64,000 bases of DNA from NCBI GenBank assembly GCA_948567375.1, contig OX419763.1, forward strand, positions 868,001-932,000. Reading direction: 5' to 3'. The stretch's first letter is position 1; each line of letters opens with the position of its first letter. The stretch is from Lunularia cruciata. Its lineage: Eukaryota; Streptophyta; Marchantiopsida; Lunulariales; Lunulariaceae. The translations under genes and the position numbers were made by a program. The notes beneath the pieces were generated by a model. The model was not told the DNA's origin, searched no databases, and saw nothing but the letters and a program-made list of their open reading frames with translations. Shown piece after piece: positions 30,612 through 42,188 of the stretch.

Positions 30612-33600
30612 TGTGACAACCCGGCAAATATCACTTTTGCGGTAATTGGGTAAGTAAAGTTTGTTCCCATAGAGATACAAGTCAGAATTGGTCAAATATG
30701 AAGCAAAGTAACAATTTCAGTTCCTCTTGGTTGCATCTTTAATCTCTCAGGTAGAAACCACACCTAGAAGAGAGTAACAAGCGTTGATTCACAAACTTGT
30801 CATGAATTCACACTTCTTAATCACAACACCATCAATTCTTTCCAAACAATCTTGATTGTGATGATTCAGGCTCTCTTGAAAATGGCACTTCACTGCAAAA
30901 TGATGTCGCCTCAAAATTGTGTTCTACCCCTCCATTGAAGGCACAACTTCCTCGATCAAAATTGCTTCACATCAACATTGCGCTGCACTCACAAATGTAG
31001 AATACTACCAACACTACAAGTCCTCTCAGATCTTTCAAGGCATCGCTTTGATTGCACTTCACTCGGGATCAAACACACAAGTAAAGATCAAGGCTGTGGA
31101 ATCCAACATCCAACAAGCACATTGACTTGCACTTCAAAATTCTCCACACACTCACAAACACAACACAAAGTTGATACTCGGAATCAAGCTCAAGCGACGA
31201 GCACTACTTCACAACACTTTGCTTTATCTATTCTTAGAAATAATGAGCACTAAACAACATATGACTATGAATGCCATTCTTAAATAGTGAAGCAAATGAC
31301 AGTTCTAACAAAATTACCGTTCTATAACAACTCTTCTAACATTCATATCCAAAATGACAATGCACCTCTTCATATTCGCCTCTTCAAATCTCAAAACTGT
31401 TACTAATCCAATCCGATGTCTACTTCATCATCAGCTTTCAAACCTGAACCCGAAGTAACTTCACTCCTTACTACTCTATCCTCGAGTTTCACAACTTCTA
31501 ATTCCTCTACCAATTCTACTAATTCTCCACTCTGATCTACAATTCCTATCAAAGGTAATCCTTCTAAATCTCTATCTCCCAACCCACTCTTCTCTAAAAT
31601 GTCAAATGTCAAATCCAAAGACACCTGCACTCCTACTTCTCTTACTTCGGGTCTTCGTACTTCTTCTACCTCACTGTGAAGTTTAGCTAACTCCATCCTA
31701 ATAACATCTAGTCTGAGACACACATTGCCTCCCAACTCTAACATCTTCCTATCTACACGATCTCTCAGCCGGATTAGGAGATTATTTAATTCTGTATCCT
31801 TCGCCTTCCTCTTGCACGTCTCCTGGACTAGCAACTTTAGCTCATGCAACCTCGCCTCTTTGTGTTTACATTCCACTTCCGTACTCAGCATGGCCTTAAT
31901 TTCATTGATGATGCCTTCTACTTCACTAGTTTCTTCTACCACCATAAGCTTCTCCTTCTTCCTCTCTTCTTCCAATTCACTAAGATACATCTGAAGCTCA
32001 TCTTCAAATTCAGCTTTTAATGCTTCCTTCTCCCTCCGATGCACAAAGAGTTGTTCCTCTACTACTCTCATCAACCCTCTCAACCGATCTTCTTCTCTAC
32101 TATGCTCCATCAACTCTTGTTGCCAGGCCTGATCTTTCTCCGCTGCTCTCTTCTTGAGGCTCTCCAATTCTTGCTCCATCACCGCAGCAATTGCTTTAGA
32201 GTGTATCAACTCGACACGCACCTCTGCAAGTTCTCCTTTCAATCCTACAGTCATGCAGTCATCTCCTTCACTTCCTTATGATTTTTTACTAACTCTTCCC
32301 TTATCGCCTCAAAGTGCTGACTCCGAAGGACCTCCTCAACCCAAAGTTCTTTGACCTCCATCTCCACTCTTGTCAGCTTACTTAGTAACAATGAGGTTTT
32401 GGCACTCCAAGTCTTTACCACTGCTAATTCATCTGGTATGTCGAGTTTGGCACTTATCATCTCCATATTCTTCTGCTGCAACATCATCAATGACAGGCAT
32501 ATGACCCTGGACAAATAGTCCACTCTTTCACACCTTGCATCCTCGGCTCGGACTTCGGATTCCGACTCTTCTACATTTGGTACCTTGCCCCGAAGTTGAG
32601 ATCTTTGCACCTTCAAAGTTTCCTCCTCAGAACTTTCTCCCTCTTTCTGAGTAAGGTTACTAGGACCCACTGCAGATACACTCAAGGCATTCTTACTCTT
32701 GGCAGCTTGGGGTTGTGCCTCACCTTCCTCTCCCTTCTTCTTCTCACTACCCCATTCCATCATGGAAACTTCAGGACTCGGCTTTCCGACCTCTTTCATT
32801 GGCTGTCACACTTGCTAAACCTCCACTTTGCCTTTGCTGTCACTACTCAATTCTTTGCTTTGTAGCATGAATTCCTCTTCCTTGCTCGACACTCCTTCCG
32901 TTGATCCAGTTTCTCCTTCTGATTCTTCTTCTTCTTCTTGCATGACTTCCTTTGTCTTCACTATCACCGCCATTGGGTTAAGCTTTGGAACTTTCTGGGG
33001 TTGTAATGTCGCAACACGACTCTCAGGCTTGACCCTCTTTTGCACCATTGGAAGGTCAATTGCTATGATCTTTTCTCTCCCACTCTCTTTGTAGTACATA
33101 TCTCCCCCCCTCTCGCACTCTCTCCATATAGTATTGCTCATCTACATCGGCTTCCTTGCGTAAATCTGGATGAAAGTGAGACCGCATTCGACTTCACTCT
33201 TCCAAAGTCAGCAAGTTCAACCCAAAATAAAAGTGCGCTGCAAATGGCACAAAATAATGTGGTGGCATATCCATTCTCCATCCTGAAATCATCTGCCCCA
33301 CTCTTTGATGCAGACATTTTGCCCAATCTACTGCCTCTCCCACAAACATTTGGTGAAAGAACACTGCCTGTTGCATAGTAACATAGGAAGTTTGCTCTGG
33401 TTTGAACATGGCCATCATTGCGCTTACTATTCCTCTCTGCTTAGGGTCTATATAACTATCCACCTTATACCCATTCTTAGTGCGAGGTCGATTGACCGAC
33501 TTCCTTACTTCGGCAGTCTCTTCTGAAGCATCACACTTCTGATAGAAGGTGGTACCTCCTACCTCTCCGGCTTCCCTTCCCAACACTAATCTCCAATCCA

Positions 33601-34365
33601 CCTCCTTCCATTGAGTGGGATTCCATCTCTTCCCCTCATGCTTCGGCCCATCTTTACAATTGCTTGCTGCAATGTCTACCATGAAACTTGGAAAATTGAA
33701 GTTCCAATTCTAGGCCAGGAACGTGATACAAAGTCTCATCAAGACTTTGATCTGCACTATTACTTCTAATCTATGAATTGCAAGCCCTCTCATTGCACTC
33801 TGCTTGCTCACTTTTGGTGTCATCATGTGCTTCCTTACTTTCTCTTGTGGAAGATCGTTCCCGAAATCCTAACCCACTTCTCTTCCTACGGATTTGCAAT
33901 TTGCATTACTTCAGGTTGACTCTAAATAGGCACCGGGTAGCGACTAGACATTGCTCCTCCTTCTTGTGCAGCTTGTAATTTTATAGTCCTATGCCAATCC
34001 ATCATTCTTCAGTCACTCCTCCTCTCAAATTTCTGATTCGGTGAAGTTATTGCCTATCACTAACAAGAAGTGCTTGATCCCGAGGTCATTATTTTCTTCC
34101 CATGTACTTTCTTGATTGCACCGACTCCAAAGATGTTTGTTATAGGTTTGTCGGATCCGCTTGTGCCGCCCAATACAAAGTCTCTCTCTCCGTCTTTGTC
34201 TTTGGGTTCTTCTTCACGTCTTGACCCAAGGTCATCTTCGGGTTTTACTTCACCTCCCCGCTTCTTCTTATTTCTTCCCAGGGTAGCACTCTTTAGGTTC
34301 TAACCCTCTACTTCTACTTTAAAATGATAATAAAACAATCAAAAACAAAAAATGTGGGTACCACA
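30612..34365 (-). mobile_element. L11: type C solo LTR inserted into the tip of L10
   Basis: A complete LTR of 3754 bp: plus strand TGTGACAACCCGG at 30612 through TGTGGGTACCACA ending 34365. The exact TSD TGTGA is at 30607-30611 and 34366-34370. The TSD is the terminal five bases of L10, so this insertion hit another LTR exactly five bases from its end. It carries leader (ca. 33952-34365), gene 31403-33951 and inverted TATTTAAG near 31282. No PBS or pol is present. Confidence 0.9.
31403..33951 (-). pseudogene. LTR-encoded type C protein of L11, best type C copy
   Basis: Starts MSSRYPVP at 33951. The stretch 33682-33194 reads SNCKDGPKHEGKRWNPTQW..DWRLVLGREAGEVGG, FYQKCDASEE, NGYKVDSYIDPKQRG, MMAMFKPEQTSYV, FFHQMFVGEAVDWAKCLHQRVGQMI, HFYFGLNLLTLEE. 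Then acidic EEEESEGETGSTEG (32815-33141) and the long C-terminal frame 31403-32254 (283 aa, open): LIHSKAIAAVMEQELESLKK, coiled coil, LHELKLLVQETCKRKAKDTELNNLLI, LEKSGLGDRDLEGLPLIGIVDQ, ending ADDEVDIGLD. A frameshift near 32251 separates the two halves of the coiled coil. Function unknown. Confidence 0.8.
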
Positions 34366-35147
34366 TGTGACAACCTGGTAAATATCACTTTTGCGGTAAT
34401 CGGGTAAGTAAAGTTTGTTCTTGTAGAGATACGATTCAGAATTGGTCAAATACAAAGTCAAACAGTAACATGTAGTTCTTCTTGGTTAATCTCTCAGGTA
34501 GAAACTACACCCAAAAGAGAGTAACAAGGTCACAATCTCAACACCTTGTCACAAATACACACACCCAATAATCACAACATAGCAAATTTTGTCCAAAAAA
34601 ATCTTGATTGTGATGATTCAGATTCTCCCGAAGATGGCACTTCACTGCAAAATGACTTCGCCTCAGAATTGTGTTCTACCCCTCCACTGAAGGCACAACT
34701 TCCTCAATTGAAATTGCTTCACATCAACACTGCGCTACACTTCCTAATGCAAAATACTATCAACACTACAATTCCTCTCAGATCTGTCAAGGCATTGCTC
34801 CGATTGCACTTCACTCAAGATCAAACACACAAAATGAAGATCAATGCTACGGAATCCAACATCCAACAAGCACACTGACTTGCACTTTGAATTTCTCCAA
34901 ACACTTACAAACGCACACACAAAGTTGATACTTGGAATTAAGCTCAAGCGACGAGCACTAAAATCAGCATTTTGCTTTATCTATCTTTAGAAATATGAAT
35001 ATTGAACAACATATATTGCAAATGCTTCCCTTTAAATAGTAAAGCAATTGCTAACAACTGTACCGTTCTACAACAACTTTTTAACTTGCAGATTGGACCT
35101 CACAAACCGACTCTTCATATCTACCTTTTCCTATCTCAAAACTGTTA

Positions 35148-37731
35148 CTACCCCAATCCAATGTCAATCTCCTCATCGGCTTTCAAACCCGATGATCTTT
35201 CTACCACTTCTCCTTCTTTAGGTATATCTGATTCTACTAATTCCTTCACTACTTCTTCTATTTCTTCACTAAGAACTACAATTGAGGTCATGGTTAACCC
35301 TTCTATCTCCTTATCTTCCGACCCACTCTTCTCTAATGTTTCTGATGACAAATCCGATGACACCTAAATTCCTACTTCTGCAACATTGGACTTTCTCTCC
35401 TCTATCACACCACTCCAAATTTTTTCTAACTCTGAATTGACTAAATCTAATCTGAGATTGACATTGTCTCCTACTTCCAACATCTTCTGATCTATTCGCT
35501 CCCTCAATCAGATTAGTAAAGTATTCATATCCACATCTTTGGCTTTCCTCTTCCGAGTTTCTTGCACAAGCAACTTTAACTCATGTAGTTGTGCTTCTTC
35601 CAACCTTCCTTTTGCCTCCATGCTCAACATTGCTTGCAACTTTCCCACAACTTCTCCTACTAATTCCGACTCATACCCTCAAGATCACTCTACCTTCAAC
35701 TCTTCTCAGTACATCTTCAATTTATCTTCATACTCAATAGCAAGCATCTTCGTCTCCTCCATATACTAAGAACTTTGTAACTCAGCACTTCGTACCAACT
35801 TGTGCAATCTTTCTTCTTCTTGATGTCTAACTGCAAACTCTCTCTACCATGCTTGATCCTTCCCGGCTGCACTCTCCCTCAAGCTTTCTAACTCATGCTC
35901 CATAATGGCGGCCATTGCCTTCACATGAATACTCTCAATGCGCAATTCAATGACTTCTTCTTGCATCTTGATCAGCAACATCATTTGCTCCTTCAGCTTA
36001 ATGCTGCATTTCTCTCCCTCTTGCCTCAAAACTCTCTTGCAACCTCTTGAAATTCTTCTTCTTTAAGACTGCATCCACCAAGAGTTCTTCAACTTCCTCG
36101 TCTCCTTGAATTACACACTCTTGCAAACCCTTCACTTCCACCAGTAGATACTTCACCACCTGCAACTCATTCGTCACCTTCATACAATCTTGGGGAATTA
36201 TCTTCTGGTCCTCTTTTAACAGCCCCAACAATGGAGTTACAACCTTTGATAGATACTATATTCCTCCAAAGTTCTCTTTGTCTTCGGCTCCATCTTTGTA
36301 CTTTGCCTCTTCCATCGGCTTCTTCTACTGAACTCGCAATCTTTGTATCTTCAGCGATACTGCTTCCAAGCTTCCTTCTTCCTTACCTGCTAAACTTGGC
36401 CCCGCAAGGTACTCCTTCTGTCGTTCAGCCCCCTTCTCTTCTACGACCAAGGCTTCATAGTGATTCGTCTTTCCTGGTACACTATTAATCATACATGACA
36501 AGCTTCATCCCCTTCTCTTCTTCGGCCAATTGCTGAACCTTGTCTTCACCCTCACTCTCGCTTCCGAATTCCTCACTTTGTAACGTGAGTTTGGTTTCTT
36601 CTAAGTCCTCTCCTCTAGAATCTGTCTCCCCTTCAGACTCAGTTATCAAAGGTTCTTCTTTCACCATCTTCTTACACTATAGAACCAGTCTTTGGGTCTT
36701 CCTTTGTGCTGAAGGCAAATCTGCTTCTTCGGATTTATTGTGCTTCTTTGTCTTTAGGCTTGTGACTTCTTCTATCTTCCATTGTCCCGTCTTCAAGAAG
36801 TGATCATCATTGGCTCACAAGTGTGCTATGTATTGTTGCTCTTCTTCATCCACTTCCCGTCTCAAATCAGGATGAAAATGTGACACCATGCGATACCTCT
36901 CCTCCACTGTCAACAAATTCAACCCAAAGTAGAAGTGTGCTACAAATGGTGCAAAATAATGTGGAGGTGAAGATGTCCTCCAATTGACCACCATCTGCCT
37001 CATTTGTTGGTGGAAGCACCTTCACCCTTGCAAACATCTTCCAATTGACCACCATCTGCCTCATTTGTTGGTGGAAGCACCTTCACCCTTGCAAACATCT
37101 GGTGGAAAAAGACTGCTTGTTGCATGTTCACGTAAGTCATTCATTCTGGTTTGAACATGGCTATTATTGCCCCCACGATACTTTGTTTAATTGGGTCCCG
37201 ATAAGACTCCACCTTGTAACTATTCATTGTGCACAGTGCAAAGAACAAATTGTGTATGTCCGGCATCTCCTCTACAGCATCACACTTCCGGTAGAAGGTG
37301 ATCCCCGTCGGTTCTCCTGCTTCCTTTTCCAACACTAACCTCCAATCAGACTCAATCCATTGAGCCGGATTTCCTCTCTTCTCCTTGACCTCAAGACCTT
37401 CTGTACAATTATTGGCAAATATCTTTGCCATGACTCCTAGGAAACTAAAATTCCAATTCCATGCTAAGAAAGTAATGTGAAGTCTATTCATGACCTCAAT
37501 CCTTGCTACGACATCCAACCTACAAATTGCAAAACTTCATATTGCTAGAGCGTTCTTGACCTTCTTTGCCATGATCTGCTCTCTTGTTCTTTGGCACTGG
37601 AAAACTATTCCCTCTCTTGGACAAGACACTCTAACCCCTTTTGGATTTTGGAAAATTTCACTCTCAATCGGCTTCTTGACACGCGTTACTGTAGGACAAC
37701 TACTTAGAGGGATAGGAAATCTACTTGACAT
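35148..37731 (-). pseudogene. LTR-encoded type B protein of L10, broken
   Basis: Starts MSSRFPIPLSS at 37731. A readable N-terminus of about 80 codons includes KKPIESEIFQNPKGVRVS and RTREQIMAKKV. Next come FLAWNWNFSFLGVM, ESDWRLVLEKEAGEPTGITFYRKCDAVEEM, YKVESYRDPIKQ, a disrupted FFHQMFARV region containing the 61-bp duplication, HFYFGLNLLTVEERYRMVSHFHPDLRREVDEEE, acidic SEGETDSRGEDLEE, and coiled coil. It ends ADEEIDIGLG. The duplication (not a multiple of 3) shifts the frame. Confidence 0.78.
36980..37101. repeat. Exact 61-bp tandem duplication in the L10 gene
   Basis: Two adjacent copies of a 61-base unit (36980-37040 and 37041-37101) cover the codons for the FARVKV and NEADGGQLED-like region. 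61 is not a multiple of three, so the duplication breaks the frame. No difference is visible between the copies, which suggests it is much younger than the surrounding LTR. Confidence 0.9.
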
Positions 37732-38141
37732 ATTCAACTTTCTCTTGCACAATTGCAATTTTATATTACCCCAAATTGTAGTCATTCTCTAGTCAATTTC
37801 AAAATTGACTTCCCCTTCTTTTGCGTGTTGTTGTTCTATCACTATCAAGACATGCTTCTTTTGCCTCCGCCGTTTCTTGAAGTGTACTTTCTTGCCATGT
37901 AGAAAGGTTGTTAGACAGTCTTTGTATTGGTCTTCCCTTCCTGATCTGATGATGATGATCTTTGGACTTACTTCTTTGTACTCCCCTTCTGAGTATTTCC
38001 GATCTCTGACCTGAAGTCAACTTCTTTGGATTTCCTCCAAATACACTCCTATCCACTCTTTCTTTTGCATTTTGGCTTTCTTGCTTACTTCTTCTCCAAA
38101 TTTTAACAAAATAGGAAAAAACAAAAAATGTGGGCACCACA

Positions 38142-38577
38142 CAATGCATCACACTTTTGATAGAAGGTGACACCTCCTACCTCTCTTGCTTCTCTACATA
38201 GGACTAATCTCCAATCCAGCTCAGTCCATCAAGCCAGATTTCCTCTCTTCCCTTCAAGCTTGGCCCATCCTTGCAATTGCTAGCGGTAATCGCTGCCATG
38301 AACACTAGAAAACTCAAATTCTAGTTCCAGGCCAAAAATGTGATACAAAGCCTCAATAAGACTTTGATCCTTACCATTACATCTAACCTATGCAGTGCAA
38401 GACCCCTCACCACAATCAGCTTACTCACTTTTAGGGCCATTGTATACTTCCTCACTCTCCACTTATGAAAGATCAAACCCAAGATTCTAACACATTCCTC
38501 TTGCATATTTGTTGTTTTCATTCCTTCGGGTTGACTCTGAATAAGAATAGGGTAGCATTTAGACATTACAGCACTTC
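38142..38577 (-). pseudogene. LTR-encoded type C protein of L9, N-terminal part
   Basis: Starts MSKCYPILIQSQPEG at 38577, then ECVRILGLIFHKWRVRK and FLAWN before a TAG at 38321-38323 (Trp or Gln position in relatives). It continues decayed to the L10 insertion at 38142. The gene-start pattern M-S-x-x-Y/F-P-x-P matches types A and B. Confidence 0.7.
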
Positions 38578-38826
38578 CTTACTAAAATCCCAATTTTATA
38601 GGCCTTTGTTGATTGGTCATTCTTCAGTTGCTTCTATGCATTACTCATTGATTGTATGAGTTTGTTTCCTATCACTTTCAAGAACATTTTGGTCTTGAGG
38701 TAGTCATTTTCTTCATGTGTCCTTAGGTCTTGACTGGCAAAACCCAAATAAGTTTGTTATAGGATCTTTGGATCAGGTTGTGCTTATCAATACAAAGTCC
38801 TCTTCTTTATATTTCATTTTGTCCAA

Positions 38827-38864
38827 CCGGACAAAATGTCCCCCGGACAAAATGTCCCCCGGAC
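38827..38864. repeat. 16-bp tandem repeat in the L9 leader
   Basis: CCGGACAAAATGTCCC occurs twice in a row (38827-38842, 38843-38858), followed by a partial third CCGGAC. Each unit is itself nearly self-complementary (GGACAAAATGTCC). It lies in the non-coding leader of L9 and looks like local slippage. Confidence 0.85.
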
Positions 38865-38999
38865 TTTGACTCAAGGTCTACTTTGGGTTTATGCCAAACA
38901 CAAGATTCTTCATGTTTCTTCCCCATTTAGCCCTCCTTTGGCTTTACCAATGCACTTCTTCTTTAAAACTAAAAAAAAACAAAAAATGTGGGTACCACA

Positions 39000-39078
39000 T
39001 GCTCCTTTGTCCACCAATTGTTGGACTTCAAGTTCTCTTTCACTTTCAATGCTGGACTCCTTACTCTGCATGGCTAAC
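39000..39078 (-). pseudogene. L8 continued: short type C LTR gene fragment
   Basis: Minus-strand reading LAMQSKESSIESERELEVQQLVDKGA is the acidic segment that precedes the fragment at 27087-27700 once L9 is removed. On its right, L12 begins at 39079, so the rest of L8 is missing here. Confidence 0.65.
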
Positions 39079-39463
39079 TGTGGTGCCCACATTTTTTCGT
39101 TTTTTTAAAAATAAAGGAGAAGAAGTGTATAAAGAAGTCGGATTGCGCCTGTATGGCCAAAGAAGGCAAAGAAAATTGCCTTCGGGATGAAACCCAAAGT
39201 AAAGTGACTTCGGGTCATAAGGCAAAGTACTCAGAAATGCCGTGTCATCATACAATACAAAGTAAATTGTCTTCGGATCAGGGGGAGCTCAACTTGAGGC
39301 GAAGACAGTCTAACAACCTTTCGTCGGGGCAAGAAATTCAAGAAGGGGCCGTTTCAAAACTGGTGGCTCATACGCGTGAAGGTTGATTGATAGTGACAGG
39401 TGCATGCCGGAGGTGTGATCTCGGTAGAAACTCAAAGTGACGGAAGATGAAGAAGTGCAACTC

Positions 39464-39470
39464 TATAAAA
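39464..39470 (+). promoter_or_regulatory. Candidate TATA box for the type A LTR gene
   Basis: TATAAAA stands 27 bases before ATG 39491, within the string CTCTATAAAAATC shared by type A copies (6478-6490 and inverted at L1, L13, L16, L18). Its fixed position suggests a promoter separate from the TATTTAA box at 42181. The very short distance to the ATG is unusual; the methionine of MGGGKK (39628) could be the real start. Confidence 0.45.
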
Positions 39471-39490
39471 ATCAAAACTGCAACGACAAA

Positions 39491-42064
39491 ATGTCAAGCA
39501 ATTTTCCTTTGCCATTGAGGAGTCGTCTTGCAGGTGATCGGGGAAAGGGAAATAGAGTTGGACTTGTATTAGTGCGCAAGGGAGAAGTCACGAGAGAGAA
39601 ATCAAGAGATAGTAAGAAAGCAGAAGAGATGGGAGGAGGGAAGAAAAACTCTGAATTCATAGTGAGAAATCATGCAATTCGGAGATTAGATGTAGTAGCG
39701 AGGATCGAAGTCTTGAGCCGACTTTGGATCACCTTTCTGGCATGGAACTGGAACATAAGTTTTCCAGGATTCATGACAGAAATCATCGAGAGTAAGTGTC
39801 TCGATGGTCCCGAGGAAGAAGGAAAGAGAGGTAATCTGGCTTGCTGGATAGAGTCGGATTGGAGACTCGTACTCGAGGAGGAGGCGGGTTTGGAGCAGGG
39901 AGCCACGTTCTTGGGGAAAGGAGAGATAGCCCAAGAAACACAGGAGGTGAGAGATGTCTTCTTGTCGAAGAGAACGAAGAATGGGTACAAAGTTGAGAGC
40001 TACAAAGACCCTATGAGGAGAGGAATTGTGAGTGCACTAATGGCCATCCTCAAGCCGGAGAGAACCACTTATGTGATGAAACACCAAGCGGTGTTCTTTC
40101 ACAAGCTATTTGCAGGAGAACCGATCAATTGGGCACGGTGTTTTCACGGGAGAACGAGGCAGATGGTGTGGAATCTGCAGGATACGTCGCCTCCACACTA
40201 CATCGTACTATTTGTAGCACATTTCTACCTTGGGTTGAATTTGCTCAATATGGCGGAGCGCAATAGAATGGTGTCTCATTTCCATCCTGACTTGAGAAGA
40301 GAAGTCGACGCGGAGGAGCAGCAATACATTCTCCAAATTCGGAGCACGGACGATTACTACGCAAAGACAAGGAAAAACGTGGAGGTCGTGGTAAGTACTC
40401 CGACGAAGAAGAGAACTCGGCACGCAGAAGCCGAAGAAAACAAGAAACCCCGGAAGATGCAGAAAAATAACCCGAGGCGAGGAATGGTGGTGATTGAGTC
40501 AAAAGATGAAGACTTAGAAGGCGAAGCCGAGCTCAAGACGGAGGACTCGGAACGTGAGGAGGAACCTGAACTGACACTGCAGAGTGGAGATCCTAGCAGT
40601 GATAGTGAAGATGGTGGAGAAATGACCTTGGCACCAACGGCTGAAGAATACGAAGAAGAAGTGCAAGCCGAAGTAGAAGCCAAAGACAATGCGGCACTGG
40701 AAGACGAAGTACAGGTGCTAGAGGAGAAGAAGATTGCAGTATAGCGAGGAGTTTGCTCAAGACGTAAGGCGAAGTGTGAAGCGGGGCCGAGTAGAGTGAA
40801 GGAAGAGGTAGAAGAAAGCTTGGGCAGTGAGGCGTCAATTCCGATACAAAGACTCGAGAGAAGAAGGCGAGTATCGGGAGAACACGAAGAGAGAAGAGAG
40901 ACCACTCCGCGGGAGGAAGAAGTTGCCAGTAATGGAGTAGATTACCTGCAAGAAGTAGTGTGCTTGCTGTTAGTGAAGTTGGAGAAGAAGAAGAAGGAGA
41001 TGCAGTTGACTTGTCCAGAGGTAAAGACTGTATTGCAGGTGGTAGCGAGATTAGAAGAAGAAAACTTGGAGTTGAAGAAGAGTATAACCCGAGGTGAGAA
41101 GGAGAGAGAAGTACTGTGAGCGGAAGCAGTAGAGAGAAGTCAGGTAATCAAAGACCTGAAGAGAGAAGTGAGTTATCGAGAGGATCTTGCGAGGAAGAGT
41201 GACATCGCAAGGGAGAGACAAGTAGCTGAATTCAAAATCTTGAAGCAGCAGTTTGTTGATTCAAGAGTAGAGCTTATCCATGCTATGGTGAGGGTAGCAT
41301 TGAAGGATCAAGAGCTCGATCAAGTGATGGAGAGTATGGAGGAGAAGAAGCAACTCTGGCAAAGAGAGTTGTTTGTGCGGTATAGAGAAGAAGAGAGATT
41401 ACAAGAATTACTTCGTAATCAGGAAGAGAAAATCATACAGAAGGAGAAAGAGAAGGAAGCAGTGAAGGCCGAGTTCGCAAAAGAGTTGGCGATGTATAGA
41501 GAGGAATGGCTTGCAGATCGAGAACAAGAACGAAAGACAAGATTGGAGCCATTGAAGGAGATAGTCCTCAAAGTGAACGCAATGTTGAGTACAGAAGCCA
41601 GCGTTTGGATTGAAGAAACAAGGTTGCACGAGTTGAAGTTGTTGGTGCAGGAGACGAGGCAAAGACAAGCAAAAGATACAGATTTCAATGCCTTGTTGAT
41701 TAGTCTCAGAACTCGTGTAGACAGGAAGATCTTAGAAGTAGAAGACAATATTGCGATTAGATTAGACTTAGTGAGAATAGAGTTAGAAAAGCTTCGGCAA
41801 GATGTTAAGGCAAAACCTGAAGTAGATAACATAGGAATCCAAATGTCTTTGGAGTTGCCCTCAGAGACATTAGAGAAGAGTGGGTCGAAAGATGAAGAGT
41901 TAGATAGATTACCCACTAGTGCAATTTCAAATCAGGAAAGAGAATTGCTGGATCTGGTAGAAGAAGTAGGAGATGTGAAACCCGAGGAAAATGTAGTAGG
42001 AAGTAAGATTACTTTGGGTTCGGGTTTGAAAGCCGAGGAAGAAGTAGACATTGGATCGGATTAG
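39491..42064 (+). pseudogene. LTR-encoded type A protein, nearly intact (857 aa, two stops)
   Basis: The frame of 858 codons including the stop has only TAG 40742-40744 (CAG at 7759 in L6) and TGA 41117-41119 (CGA at 8134 in L6). Approximate residues: 1-45 basic leader; 46-55 GGGKKNS; 82-88 FLAWNWN; 115-128 ending ESDWRLVL; 198-218 HQAVFFHKLFAGEPINWARCF; 244-252 HFYLGLNLL; 265-275 SHFHPDLRREV; 330-400 acidic with SEREEEPELTLQSGD; 480-760 coiled coil with LHELKLLVQETRQRQAKD; C-terminus ending EEEVDIGSD. No signal peptide, membrane segment or enzyme motif is evident. I do not recognise the family; a remote link to plant-transposon-associated ORFs is possible but unproven. Location within U3 makes it an LTR gene. 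Confidence 0.88.
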
Positions 42065-42180
42065 TAACCCATTTGAGATTTGAAGGAGCACATATGAAGA
42101 GGTGCATTGTCATTTTGGATCTGCAGGTTAGAACAGTTGTTGTAGAAACCGTATAGTTGTTAGAATTGTCGATTGTTCAC

Positions 42181-42188
42181 TATTTAAG
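42181..42188 (+). promoter_or_regulatory. Conserved TATTTAAG box after the LTR gene (L12)
   Basis: This is the L12 copy of the box described at 12613. It lies 117 bases after the stop of the embedded gene and about 670 bases before the LTR end. Confidence 0.55.

Larger units (their letters stand above)
30607..38141 (-). mobile_element. L10: type B solo LTR, invaded five bases from its tip by L11
   Basis: Its own sequence is 30607-30611 (TGTGA, its last five bases) plus 34371-38141, 3776 bp. L11 with its TSD copy occupies 30612-34370. The LTR start is TGTGGGCACCACA (plus strand) ending 38141. The TSD in L9 is TGATG/CAATG (imperfect). It carries the type B leader (ca. 37732-38141), gene 35148-37731, inverted TATTTAA near 35034 and the usual 3' region. 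A 61-bp tandem duplication at 36980-37101 lies in the gene. Confidence 0.82.
27701..38999 (-). mobile_element. L9: type C LTR, split by L10 (with L11 inside)
   Basis: Its own sequence is 27701-30606 plus 38142-38999, about 3.76 kb. It ends TGTGACAACCCAAC at 27701 (3' tip on the minus strand) and starts at 38999 (TGTGGGTACCACA on the plus strand). The outer TSD is degraded: TGCAT 27696-27700 against TGCTC 39000-39004. The flanking L8 coding frame nevertheless rejoins across it. L10 inserted in the FYRKCDA-equivalent region; the inner TSD is TGATG 30602-30606 against CAATG 38142-38146, also imperfect. No PBS or pol is present, so it is a solo LTR. Confidence 0.8.

Noticed and set aside
31403..32254. 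SMC, kinesin or myosin-like host protein suggested by the long coiled coil
   Set aside because: No ATPase or motor motif is present, and the segment is part of the repeated LTR gene.
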